Shown here: positions 34,902 to 42,821 of the stretch, piece by piece
How positions within the stretch are numbered: position 1 is the stretch's first letter
How the letters are laid out: each line of letters begins with the position of its first letter
Assembly (NCBI RefSeq): GCF_021728535.1
Contig: NZ_JAKKDU010000001.1
Coordinates: 62,001 to 126,000, forward strand
Reading direction: 5' to 3'
From: Wocania arenilitoris
GTDB taxonomy: Bacteria; Bacteroidota; Bacteroidia; Flavobacteriales; Flavobacteriaceae
Length of the DNA stretch: 64,000 bases
The notes under the pieces: generated by a model
Told to the model about the DNA's origin: nothing
What the model saw: the letters and a program-made list of their open reading frames with translations, nothing else
Databases searched by the model: none
Position numbers and translations under genes: made by a program

Positions 34902-36176
34902 TTAGACAGTATCAACATTTGTTTTTTGAGGTTCTTCTAACTGAAAAACTTTTTTAATAAGTTCTAAACTATCATCTGTAGAAACGTCATCATCTTTTAA
35001 ATGATGCGCAAAATGATTGGTGATTTTTTGAATGATTTTATTACTAATTAATTCCGCTTGCTCTTCATTGAAATCGTTCAGTTTTTTTCTTTGAGTATCC
35101 AATTCTGCAGTAGCAAAATCAGTTAATTTATGTTTTAAAGCTTTTATAGTTGGTGCAAACTTTCTAGTTTCTAACCAATTATTAAACTCTGCTTTAACGT
35201 CTTCTATAATGGCTTCTGCTAAAGGAATATGTGATTTGCGCTTTTCTAAAGTTGCATCGGTAATTTTTGATAAATGATCTAGATGTACTAAAGATACATT
35301 ATCTAGTTCCTGAACATTTTCGTTTACATTTTTAGGAATTGATAAATCTAATATTAAAAGCGGTTTTTTAGTTTGAATGATGTGTTTGTCAATCGTCGGA
35401 CGCTGTGCACCAGTTGCCACAATTAAGATATCTGATTTACTGATTTCTTCCTGTAAATTCGCATAATCTTTTACAATTAAATTAAACTTTCCAGCAATTC
35501 GTTCTGCTTTGTCTTTTGTTCTATTTATTAGAGTAATATGTTCATTTTTAGTATGTTTTACAAGATTGTCGCAGGTGTTTCGTCCTATTTTTCCAGTGCC
35601 GAATAATAGAATGTCTTTATTTGATACATTAGCTACATTATTGAAAATGTATTGCACTGAGGCAAAAGATACAGACGTTGCTCCCGATGAAATATCTGTT
35701 TCGGTTTTTATGCGTTTGCTGGCTTGAATTACAGCATTAACTAACCGCTCAGAAAAATGATTTAGCAGTCCATATTTTCTAGATAATTTACTGCTTACTT
35801 TTAGCTGACTAATAATTTCAAAATCCCCAAGAATTTGACTATCCAACCCAGAGCCTACTCGAAACATATGTGCAATAGCTTCTTTGTTTTTAAGGATATA
35901 GGCAACATCTCTAAACTCTTCAACCGTACCACTTGTATTATCACACAACAATTCGATAAGTTGATATGGGTGTTGCGAGAAACCATAAATTTCGGTACGG
36001 TTACATGTAGAAGTAACAATTAAACTTTCAATACCATTCTCTTTGGCTTGAACCAACAATGCATGCTTAGACTCTTCATCTAAACTAAAACGTCCTCTTA
36101 TATTGGCATCGGCTTTTTTATAACTTAGGCCAATGGTATAAAAAGAACTACTTTTACTAATATTGTATTTATGCAT
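34902..36176 (-). CDS. hemA: Glutamyl-tRNA reductase
   Basis: 424 aa, first committed step of C5 heme synthesis: NADPH-dependent reduction of glutamyl-tRNA to glutamate-1-semialdehyde. Nucleophilic cysteine in TSTCNRTE (Cys58), GSGLDSQILGDFEI, Rossmann site LFGTGKIGRN, and a C-terminal dimerisation helix. ATG 36176 (MHKYNIS) is preferred over 36221. Leads the minus-strand hem operon; divergent from the AraC regulator. HemL, needed next, is not in this window. Confidence 0.97.
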   Translation of the reverse strand: MHKYNISKSSSFYTIGLSYKKADANIRGRFSLDEESKHALLVQAKENGIESLIVTSTCNRTEIYGFSQHPYQLIELLCDNTSGTVEEFRDVAYILKNKEAIAHMFRVGSGLDSQILGDFEIISQLKVSSKLSRKYGLLNHFSERLVNAVIQASKRIKTETDISSGATSVSFASVQYIFNNVANVSNKDILLFGTGKIGRNTCDNLVKHTKNEHITLINRTKDKAERIAGKFNLIVKDYANLQEEISKSDILIVATGAQRPTIDKHIIQTKKPLLILDLSIPKNVNENVQELDNVSLVHLDHLSKITDATLEKRKSHIPLAEAIIEDVKAEFNNWLETRKFAPTIKALKHKLTDFATAELDTQRKKLNDFNEEQAELISNKIIQKITNHFAHHLKDDDVSTDDSLELIKKVFQLEEPQKTNVDTV

Positions 36177-36199
36177 TGCTATACCTGAAATTGCGAAAA

Positions 36200-36207
36200 C
36201 AAAAGTA
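36200..36207 (-). promoter_or_regulatory. -7 box (TACTTTTG) of hemA and the hem operon
   Basis: TAnnTTTG element on the minus strand 23 bases before the hemA ATG, with a possible TTG -33 partner about 21 bases further upstream. Predicts a leader of about 20 bases. Confidence 0.55.
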
Positions 36208-36301
36208 ACGGGATTGAACAAAAAAAAACAACGCTAAAAGAACTTTTAATATCGTTTGTGGTTTTTTAAAGTCTTTTTCTTAAAAAATATGATAAATGTC
36301 A

Positions 36302-36309
36302 TATTTTTG
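36302..36309 (+). promoter_or_regulatory. -7 box (TATTTTTG) of the AraC regulator, with adjacent dyad
   Basis: TAnnTTTG element on the plus strand. The imperfect dyad ATGA-TAAATG-TCAT (36288-36301) sits directly upstream, in the spacer, where an operator could act. The regulator binding it is unknown. Confidence 0.45.
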
Positions 36310-36368
36310 TAGCAAATTTGCTGGTTTTGCACATTCTAATTTAGAACTATTCTAAATAAATTTAAAAA

Positions 36369-37265
36369 ATGAACAAGAAAAACAACATGAAAAGTATCGC
36401 TAAAAGTACTTTTAATGAAATAAATATTGAAGAGGGTTTTTTAATTTTAACCTTTAAAAACGAGGAAAGTGTTTCTCAAAGAGTTGAAAAAGAAATAGAT
36501 AGTGCATTTATACAATTTCATTTTTGTGTTAAGGGTAGTGCTAAATTTGTATTTAATCAAGGGCGTTACAGTTTAAATATTAACGAAGAAAACTCTTTGT
36601 TACTTTATAACCCTCAACGAGAACTACCTATAAATCTTCAGGTTGAATCCAATTCTTGGATAGTTTCTGTATTAATATCTATTAAGAAATTTCATGGTTT
36701 ATTTTCTAATGAAGCCAATTATATTTCATTTTTAAATGGAGAAAATAAAGATAAAAAATACTATAAGGATGGTACCATTACACCCTCAATGGCTATTGTA
36801 TTAAATCAAATAATTAATTACAGTTTAAATGCTTCTATAAAACAGTTATATTTTAAGGGGAAAGCTTACGAATTACTGAGCTTATATTTTAATAGAAGTG
36901 AGGATGCTAATGTAGAACAATGCCCTTTTTTAGTAGATGAATCTAACGTAATTAAAATAAGAAAAGCTAAAGATATTATTGTTTCTCGTATAGCAGAACC
37001 GCCTACACTTCAAGAATTAGCAGATGAAATAGGATTAAATATTAAAAAATTAAAAGAAGGTTTTAAGCAAATTTATGGCGATTCTGTTTTTAGTTTTTTA
37101 TTTGATTATAAAATGGAAGTAGCTCGCAAACTATTAGAGGCTGGTAAAGATAATGTAAATGAAGTAGGACATAAGGTAGGCTACAGTACATCTAGCCATT
37201 TTATTGCTGCTTTTAAAAAGAAATACGGTACAACACCTAAAAAGTATGTAATGTCTTTAAATTAA
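36369..37265 (+). CDS. AraC-family transcriptional regulator (PchR-like)
   Basis: 298 aa. An N-terminal sensor-like domain (about 1-190) is followed by a C-terminal AraC double HTH (about 205-297): PTLQELADEIGLNIKKLKEGFKQ then NVNEVGHKVGYSTSSHFIAAF and KKYGTTPKKY. The KLKxGFKxxxG wording is typical of the PchR siderophore/iron-responsive subgroup. Divergent from hemA and upstream of hemH, so control of heme or iron genes is a sensible inference. Confidence 0.92.
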   Translation: MNKKNNMKSIAKSTFNEINIEEGFLILTFKNEESVSQRVEKEIDSAFIQFHFCVKGSAKFVFNQGRYSLNINEENSLLLYNPQRELPINLQVESNSWIVSVLISIKKFHGLFSNEANYISFLNGENKDKKYYKDGTITPSMAIVLNQIINYSLNASIKQLYFKGKAYELLSLYFNRSEDANVEQCPFLVDESNVIKIRKAKDIIVSRIAEPPTLQELADEIGLNIKKLKEGFKQIYGDSVFSFLFDYKMEVARKLLEAGKDNVNEVGHKVGYSTSSHFIAAFKKKYGTTPKKYVMSLN

Positions 37266-37314
37266 ATATTGTGCACCATTTTTATTAAAATTAACGAAAC
37301 CCAAAATCAATATT

Positions 37315-37464
37315 ATGAAATTTTTAACCCCAGAAATTGAAGCCTTATCAAAACATCATGTAAAAGGAAAATCGTTAGCACGAACTAATATTTCATGTGG
37401 TATTTTTCAAGATTGTGATTATAATGACGAAAGTCAAAAAACATTCAGAAAACAAAATGATTAA
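37315..37464 (+). CDS. Candidate 49-aa small protein between the AraC regulator and hemH
   Basis: ATG 37315 opens a 49-codon frame, MKFLTPEIEALSKHHVKG..., containing a His-His pair and two cysteines (SCGIFQDCDYND). It fills most of the 250-base gap between the AraC gene and hemH on the same strand. No family is recognised; codon composition resembles its neighbours. A link with heme or iron is positional only. Confidence 0.45.
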   Translation: MKFLTPEIEALSKHHVKGKSLARTNISCGIFQDCDYNDESQKTFRKQND

Positions 37465-37522
37465 TTAGTGTTAATTATTCTAATTCACTATTCTATCGTA
37501 TTTTTATAATAACAAAACAACA

Positions 37523-38554
37523 ATGAAAGGAATTCTATTAGTAAATCTTGGTTCGCCAGATAGCCCAACACCAAAAGATGTAAAAAAGTATTTAGGGGAG
37601 TTTTTAATGGACGAACGGGTTATAGATATTCCTCTAATAGCAAGAACAGCATTAGTTAAGGGTATTATTTTAAAAACACGACCAAAGCAATCTGCAGCAG
37701 CTTATAAAAAAATTTGGTGGGATGAGGGTTCTCCACTTATTGTTTTATCTAAAAGACTTCAAAATAAAATTCAAAAACAAGTAGATATTCCAGTAACATT
37801 AGCTATGCGTTATGGCAGCATGACGATTAAAAAAGGACTCCAAGAGCTAGTAGAGAAAGGCGTTGATGAGGTTTTGCTTTTTCCTTTGTACCCTCAGTTT
37901 GCCATGGCTACCACCGAAACTATAACAGCACTTGCCGAAGAACTTCGCCAACAATATTTTCCAAACATAACCATAGAAACGGTACCCGCATTTTACAATA
38001 AACAGGATTATATAGAAGTGCTTTCAAACTCCATAAAAAAGCATTTGAAAGGAAAAGATTACCAACATTTATTATTCTCGTATCATGGTGTTCCAGAACG
38101 TCATATTCGAAAAAGCGATGTTACTAAATCGCATTGTAAAATAGATGGTAGTTGCTGCATAACACCAAGTAAAGCACACGAGTTTTGTTACAGGCATCAA
38201 TGTTTAGAAGTTACGCGTTTAGTTTCAGAAAAGCTACAGTTAAAAGAAGGCAGTTATTCTACGTCATTCCAATCCCGTTTAGGATTCGACCCTTGGTTGC
38301 AACCCTACACAGACAGAACCATTGAACGTTTGGGTAAACAAGGTATAAAAAACATGGCTATTGTAACCCCAGCTTTTGTTAGCGATTGTTTAGAAACTCT
38401 TGAAGAAATAGCTATGGAAGGTCAGGAAATATTCCACGAAATGGGAGGTAAAAACTTTATAACTATCCCATGTTTAAATGACGATGATGAGTTTGTAGAA
38501 TTATTATCTAATTGGATAAACAAATGGACCGAAACTAACGTAGAAACAATGTAA
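37523..38554 (+). CDS. hemH: Ferrochelatase
   Basis: 343 aa, inserting Fe2+ into protoporphyrin IX. Motifs: GILLVNLGSPDSPTP start, metal-binding histidine in LFSYHGVPERH, and FVSDCLETLEE with the catalytic glutamate. A cysteine group (KSHCKIDGSCC...EFCYRHQC) follows the His motif and could hold an Fe-S cluster as in some bacterial ferrochelatases; this is a suggestion. Followed after 2 nt by hemJ. Confidence 0.97.
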   Translation: MKGILLVNLGSPDSPTPKDVKKYLGEFLMDERVIDIPLIARTALVKGIILKTRPKQSAAAYKKIWWDEGSPLIVLSKRLQNKIQKQVDIPVTLAMRYGSMTIKKGLQELVEKGVDEVLLFPLYPQFAMATTETITALAEELRQQYFPNITIETVPAFYNKQDYIEVLSNSIKKHLKGKDYQHLLFSYHGVPERHIRKSDVTKSHCKIDGSCCITPSKAHEFCYRHQCLEVTRLVSEKLQLKEGSYSTSFQSRLGFDPWLQPYTDRTIERLGKQGIKNMAIVTPAFVSDCLETLEEIAMEGQEIFHEMGGKNFITIPCLNDDDEFVELLSNWINKWTETNVETM

Positions 38555-38556
38555 TT

Positions 38557-39129
38557 ATGGACTATTTAAGCGAGCTGTTTTTAGACTATTTTTTTTACAT
38601 AAAAGCCTTACACCTCATATTTGTAATTACCTGGTTTGCTGGATTGTTTTACATTCCGCGTTTGTTTGTATATCAAATCGAGGCGCATCATAAACCATCA
38701 CCAGAAAAAGAAATTTTAGGCAAACAACTCAAATTAATGGCAAAACGGTTATGGTATATCATTACATGGCCATCGGCAATTTTAGCAACACTCTTTGGGG
38801 TTATTTTACTTATTATAAACCCTGCATTATTACAACTTTCATGGATGCAAGTAAAGTTAGGTTTTATTTTACTGCTTATTATTTATCACCTAAAAACCCA
38901 TCAATATTTTAAACAATTACAGAACGATATAGTAAAAAAGTCATCAAACTTTATGCGTATTTTTAACGAAGGCGCAACCTTTATTCTCTTTGTAGTTATC
39001 TTTTTGGTTATTTTAAAAAGTGCCATAAATTGGGTTTTTGGAGTGGTAGCTATAATTGTTCTAGGCGTACTCATTATGTTAGGTTTTAAACTATATAAAA
39101 ACATTAGAGAAAAGAATCCCGAAGCTTAG
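38557..39129 (+). CDS. hemJ: Protoporphyrinogen IX oxidase HemJ (CopD-like membrane protein)
   Basis: 190 aa with about five membrane helices. KALHLIFVITWFAGLFYIPRLFVY contains the conserved His/Trp positions of HemJ (UPF0093), the heme b-containing oxidase used by many bacteria lacking HemG/HemY. Two bases after hemH, which fits oxidation of protoporphyrinogen immediately before iron insertion. Confidence 0.88.
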   Translation: MDYLSELFLDYFFYIKALHLIFVITWFAGLFYIPRLFVYQIEAHHKPSPEKEILGKQLKLMAKRLWYIITWPSAILATLFGVILLIINPALLQLSWMQVKLGFILLLIIYHLKTHQYFKQLQNDIVKKSSNFMRIFNEGATFILFVVIFLVILKSAINWVFGVVAIIVLGVLIMLGFKLYKNIREKNPEA

Positions 39130-39141
39130 AAAGGAAACCCC

Positions 39142-39206
39142 AAATTTCAAGTGCCCAATTCCAAAAAATTTATGATTGGAATTTGGAATTTTTAATTTTG
39201 GAATTT
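39142..39206. repeat. GGAATTT-rich repeat with inverted arms
   Basis: AATTCCAAAA (39157-39166) and TTTTGGAATT (39196-39205) form 10-base inverted arms, with two further GGAATTT words between them. Lies between hemJ and the kinase gene; no T-tract, so not a standard terminator. Confidence 0.5.
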
Positions 39207-39258
39207 ACCACCAATACTTTGGATTGATTATTGCTATATTTATGCATTGTTATTTCAA

Positions 39259-40746
39259 ATGAAAATAAAAAAACTCTCTTTACGTACACGTATTTTTTTA
39301 ACCATGATACTTTTGGTATTATTAGCCTCTATACTTATTGCTGTAGTAGCTATTTATCAATACAGAGAAGAGACTAAAGACTACCACAAACAACGATTAG
39401 AACGTAAAGAACACAATGTTAAAACGCACATAAACAGAGTTTTAAATGGCAGGCAAAATACTTGGGAAATTAAAACAGAAAATATCCCATTAATTTTTAA
39501 AGAAGAAATAGCTAATATTGCCGAAATACATCGACTTCAAATTAATTTATACGATTTAGAAGGCACACTTTTAATTTCTTCAAAAGCCAATTTACAACCT
39601 AGCTTAAAAGATAAATGTATTGAAGCCGAAACATTAAATAGCCTATCAAATAACCTAGAATTAAACACTATATCTAACGAGTTAGAACATAGGTTTGTAG
39701 ATTATCATAAAGAAAACGGAGAAACATTTCAATCATTATACACTTATGTTAACGACAAAAAATCTAAGCAATTAGCCATATTAAATATCCCGTATTTAGA
39801 AAATGACGATTTTCTTTCAAAAGAACTTAACGAGTTTTTAGGGCGTCTTATGTACGCATATCTATTTGTTTTGCTTATGGCAATTGGTGTTGCCTTTTTA
39901 CTTTCAAAATATATTACCAAATCGCTTAAAACTATAAGTGATAAAATTAATGCTACACGATTAGAAAAACGAAATGAAAAAATTGATATAGATGAAACTA
40001 GCGAAGAAATTTCAACACTTGTAAAATCGTATAATAGTATGATTGATGAGCTTGAAGAAAGTGCTGTACAATTAGCGAAAAGCGAGCGCGAACAAGCTTG
40101 GAGAGAAATGGCAAAACAAGTGGCGCACGAAATTAAAAACCCATTGACACCAATGCGACTTACGGTTCAAAATTTTCAACGAAAGTTTAATCCAAAAGAC
40201 GAGAATATTCACAAAAAAGTAGACGAGTATAGTAAAACACTCATTCAACAAATAGATACTATGAGTTCTATTGCATCGGCATTTTCAAACTTTGCTAAAA
40301 TGCCAGCACAACAAAACGAAACCTTAAATGTGGTTAATATTGTGAAGTTAGCTTTAGATATTTTTAACGAAGATTATATACATTTTCAAACCGATGAAGA
40401 AGAGATAATTGCTAAATTAGATAGAACACAACTTATTAGAGTAGTAACCAATTTAGTAAAAAACGGTATTCAATCCATTCCACAAGATAAAGAACACCCA
40501 AGTGTTGTTGTACAAGTAACCTCAGAAAACAACCATGTAAATATTATTGTTTCAGATAATGGCAATGGCATTTCAGAAGAAAATAAACCTATGGTTTTCG
40601 AGCCTAAATTCACCACAAAAACCAGTGGAATGGGACTCGGTTTAGCCATGGTTAAAAATATAGTAGAAACTTATAAAGGCAGTATTACATTTACATCAGA
40701 AAAAGATAAAGGCACAACATTTAACGTGTCTTTTCCTAAAGAATAA
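39259..40746 (+). CDS. Membrane-bound sensor histidine kinase
   Basis: 495 aa: membrane helix at about 8-31, periplasmic sensor about 32-195, second helix about 196-216, HAMP, HisKA with phospho-acceptor His290 (VAHEIKNPLTP) and HATPase with N box LVKNGIQSI, G1 DNGNGISE and G2 GMGLGLAMV. The HEIKNPLTPMRL wording is of the NtrY-like type. No response regulator lies next to it, so it is an orphan in this window. Start at ATG 39259 rather than TTG 39247. Confidence 0.93.
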   Translation: MKIKKLSLRTRIFLTMILLVLLASILIAVVAIYQYREETKDYHKQRLERKEHNVKTHINRVLNGRQNTWEIKTENIPLIFKEEIANIAEIHRLQINLYDLEGTLLISSKANLQPSLKDKCIEAETLNSLSNNLELNTISNELEHRFVDYHKENGETFQSLYTYVNDKKSKQLAILNIPYLENDDFLSKELNEFLGRLMYAYLFVLLMAIGVAFLLSKYITKSLKTISDKINATRLEKRNEKIDIDETSEEISTLVKSYNSMIDELEESAVQLAKSEREQAWREMAKQVAHEIKNPLTPMRLTVQNFQRKFNPKDENIHKKVDEYSKTLIQQIDTMSSIASAFSNFAKMPAQQNETLNVVNIVKLALDIFNEDYIHFQTDEEEIIAKLDRTQLIRVVTNLVKNGIQSIPQDKEHPSVVVQVTSENNHVNIIVSDNGNGISEENKPMVFEPKFTTKTSGMGLGLAMVKNIVETYKGSITFTSEKDKGTTFNVSFPKE

Positions 40747-40753
40747 ATTAGTC

Positions 40754-40773
40754 ATTCCTGCGAAGGCAGGAAT
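40754..40773 (+). repeat. REP-like palindrome, copy C
   Basis: Identical over 20 bases to the palindrome at 1856-1875 (arms ATTCCTGC / GCAGGAAT). It lies between the kinase stop and the enoyl-CoA hydratase start, here preceded by GTC. No GIY-YIG remnant is visible next to this copy. Confidence 0.75.
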
Positions 40774-40789
40774 CCATTAATCATATAGT

Positions 40790-41572
40790 ATGAATTACGA
40801 AAATATTTTAACAGCATTTAATAACGGAATTACAACCATAACAATTAACCGCCCAAACAAATTAAATGCTTTAAATAAGGCAACAATAAAAGAACTGCAC
40901 GACGCTTTTAAAAGTGCAGATGCTAATAAGCAAACCAAAGTTATTATTGTTTCTGGTAGTGGAGAAAAAGCTTTTGTTGCTGGGGCCGATATTTCTGAGT
41001 TTGCAGATTTCGATTCTAAAAAAGGAAAAAAATTAGCTAAAAAAGGACAAGAAATACTGTTCAATTTTGTTGAAAACTTATCCACACCAACCATTGCTGC
41101 GGTTAATGGTTTTGCACTAGGTGGCGGACTAGAATTAGCTATGGCATGTCATTTTAGAGTAGCTAGTAACAATGCAAAAATGGGTTTGCCAGAAGTATCG
41201 CTTGGTGTTATTCCTGGTTATGGAGGCACACAACGTTTACCACAACTAATAGGTAAAGGTCGCGCTATGGAAATGATTATGACTGCTGGTATGATTGATG
41301 CAAACCAAGCACTAAATTATGGTTTAGTTAACCATGTAACCACGCCAGAAGAGTTACTGCCACTTTGCAAAAAAATAGCTAGTAAAATAACTCGAAATTC
41401 TTCAGTAGCTATTAGTGCTGCAATAAAAGCTATAAATGCTAATTTTGAAGATAGTGTAAATGGGTTTAAAGTTGAGGTAAAGCAATTCGGAAACTGTTTT
41501 GACACCCAAGACTTTAAAGAAGGGACTACCGCTTTTTTAGAAAAGCGTAAGGCTAATTTTCCTGGGCAGTAG
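40790..41572 (+). CDS. Enoyl-CoA hydratase/isomerase family protein
   Basis: 260 aa crotonase fold. Oxyanion-hole segments KAFVAGADISEFA and ALGGGLELAMACHFRVAS; a catalytic glutamate in LPEVSLGVIPGYGGTQRL. Both glutamate positions of true hydratases look present (GGGLELAMAC, PEVSLG), so hydration of enoyl-CoA in fatty acid or amino acid breakdown is likely. No beta-oxidation partner lies beside it. Confidence 0.92.
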   Translation: MNYENILTAFNNGITTITINRPNKLNALNKATIKELHDAFKSADANKQTKVIIVSGSGEKAFVAGADISEFADFDSKKGKKLAKKGQEILFNFVENLSTPTIAAVNGFALGGGLELAMACHFRVASNNAKMGLPEVSLGVIPGYGGTQRLPQLIGKGRAMEMIMTAGMIDANQALNYGLVNHVTTPEELLPLCKKIASKITRNSSVAISAAIKAINANFEDSVNGFKVEVKQFGNCFDTQDFKEGTTAFLEKRKANFPGQ

Positions 41573-41644
41573 TGCCTTTTTAGGGTGTTCGTTTAATGGT
41601 TTGTGTGTGTAGTGCGAGATTAAAAGTACGATACTTTCAAACAC

Positions 41645-41712
41645 GCACGTAGTCAATTCGTATATTAAATATTACTAATTTTCCATCAATCGTCAAAGAC
41701 GAATTGGCGACG
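41645..41712. repeat. Imperfect inverted repeat in the gap after the enoyl-CoA hydratase
   Basis: CGTAGTCAATTCGT and ACGAATTGGCGACG (12 of 14 complementary) are separated by about 40 bases. Nearby GTGCG / CGCAC words also pair. The gap 41573-41806 has no ORF of note. Function unknown; it could be a recombination or cassette-type site or an RNA structure. Confidence 0.4.
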
Positions 41713-41806
41713 CTGCAACAACGAACTATAGCCCATAAAACGGCTGAAACCCAAATTAAATATAACACTTTGTTAGCGAAAGTATTAATATGCCTTTAGT
41801 GTTAAA

Positions 41807-42607
41807 TCAATCTTTTAAATAATCATGCCCTATGAAATTCAGTTTTTTACTCACTTCATTTATCCAAGTACGAGCAATTAATTCATGACCGGCAGGCATT
41901 GGGTGAACTCCATCCCAAATCCAATATTTAGCGGGAGCTTTTTTGCACGCATCCAAAAAAGGTTGTTGCAATTCAATTAAAGTAGCTTTGTATGCATCAG
42001 CTAATTGCCTTACGATTTTTTGCATTTCTGAAATCACGCTTTGATAGGATTCTGTTTTTTCTTTCGTCCAGTCAATTCTCACCATATTATTAGAAGGGAG
42101 AATGAAAGGCTCACACAGAATAATTTGAGTATTAGGTAGAGCTTTTATTGTTTTGTCTAAAACCTGAATATATGTCTCCTCCCATTTTTTAATTGAGTAT
42201 TCATTTTCTATTATCTTGGGCACATCATTCACACCAATTAAAATACTTAGTACGTCGGGGTTCAGGTCAATGGTATCTTGTTGCCACCGAGCATTTAAAT
42301 CCGTTATTTTATTTCCGCTAATGCCTCTGTTATAAAACATTAAATCTTCATTTGTATAATCGAACCAAAGACGACTCGCAATAAGATATGCATATCCATG
42401 CCCCATTACATGATTCCAGTCTTTGTTTCGCGACCGTTTTCCATCAGTAATTGAGTCTCCTTGGAACAGAAATGTTAATCCCGTTCCTTTGGTGTTTTTA
42501 AGATAATGTTTGCTGCGATTTTTTGCTAAAAGAATATTCGGCGAACTGATTATACCTAATCCTGTTATTCCTAAATTCAGAAAAAAATTTCTTCGTGATA
42601 TTTGCAT
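41807..42607 (-). CDS. SGNH/GDSL hydrolase with Tat-like signal
   Basis: 266 aa. N-terminal twin-arginine-like signal (SRRNFFLNLGITGLG), then an SGNH hydrolase: block I FQGDSITDG, block II NRGISGNKI, block III IGVNDV, block V DGVHPMPAGH. Such enzymes deacetylate or de-esterify carbohydrates. It is flanked by a 10-base inverted repeat (GTTAGCGAAA at 41772-41781, its complement at 42646-42655). Near the Gfo/Idh/MocA gene on the same strand, suggesting a sugar-related accessory patch. Confidence 0.9.
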   Translation of the reverse strand: MQISRRNFFLNLGITGLGIISSPNILLAKNRSKHYLKNTKGTGLTFLFQGDSITDGKRSRNKDWNHVMGHGYAYLIASRLWFDYTNEDLMFYNRGISGNKITDLNARWQQDTIDLNPDVLSILIGVNDVPKIIENEYSIKKWEETYIQVLDKTIKALPNTQIILCEPFILPSNNMVRIDWTKEKTESYQSVISEMQKIVRQLADAYKATLIELQQPFLDACKKAPAKYWIWDGVHPMPAGHELIARTWINEVSKKLNFIGHDYLKD

Positions 42608-42821
42608 TGATTCTTTAAATTTAATTATTGTATTTCTATCATTATTTTCGCTAACGTTGAGTATATTATTTTGTAAGGGACTTTGCGCTTCAAATCTATC
42701 AAATTACCACTCAAAGTTGATGCAAGTAATAATGCTCGAAAACCTTTAAAATCTTTATGAATTTTAAGATTATTAGGGCTTTTATTAAGCGCTAGAAGTT
42801 CCTTAAAGTAGCCTGTAACAA

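Noticed and set aside
36288-36301. ATGATAAATGTCAT dyad as an FNR/CRP site
   Set aside because: Half-sites are imperfect and do not match TTGAT-N4-ATCAA or TGTGA-N6-TCACA; kept only as a possible unspecified operator.
39259-40746. Sensor kinase considered as part of a two-component operon
   Set aside because: Neither neighbouring gene (hemJ, enoyl-CoA hydratase) encodes a response regulator.
41645-41712. Inverted repeat as an integron attC site
   Set aside because: No integron integrase or cassette array is visible, and the core GTTRRRY/RYYYAAC pairing could not be demonstrated.
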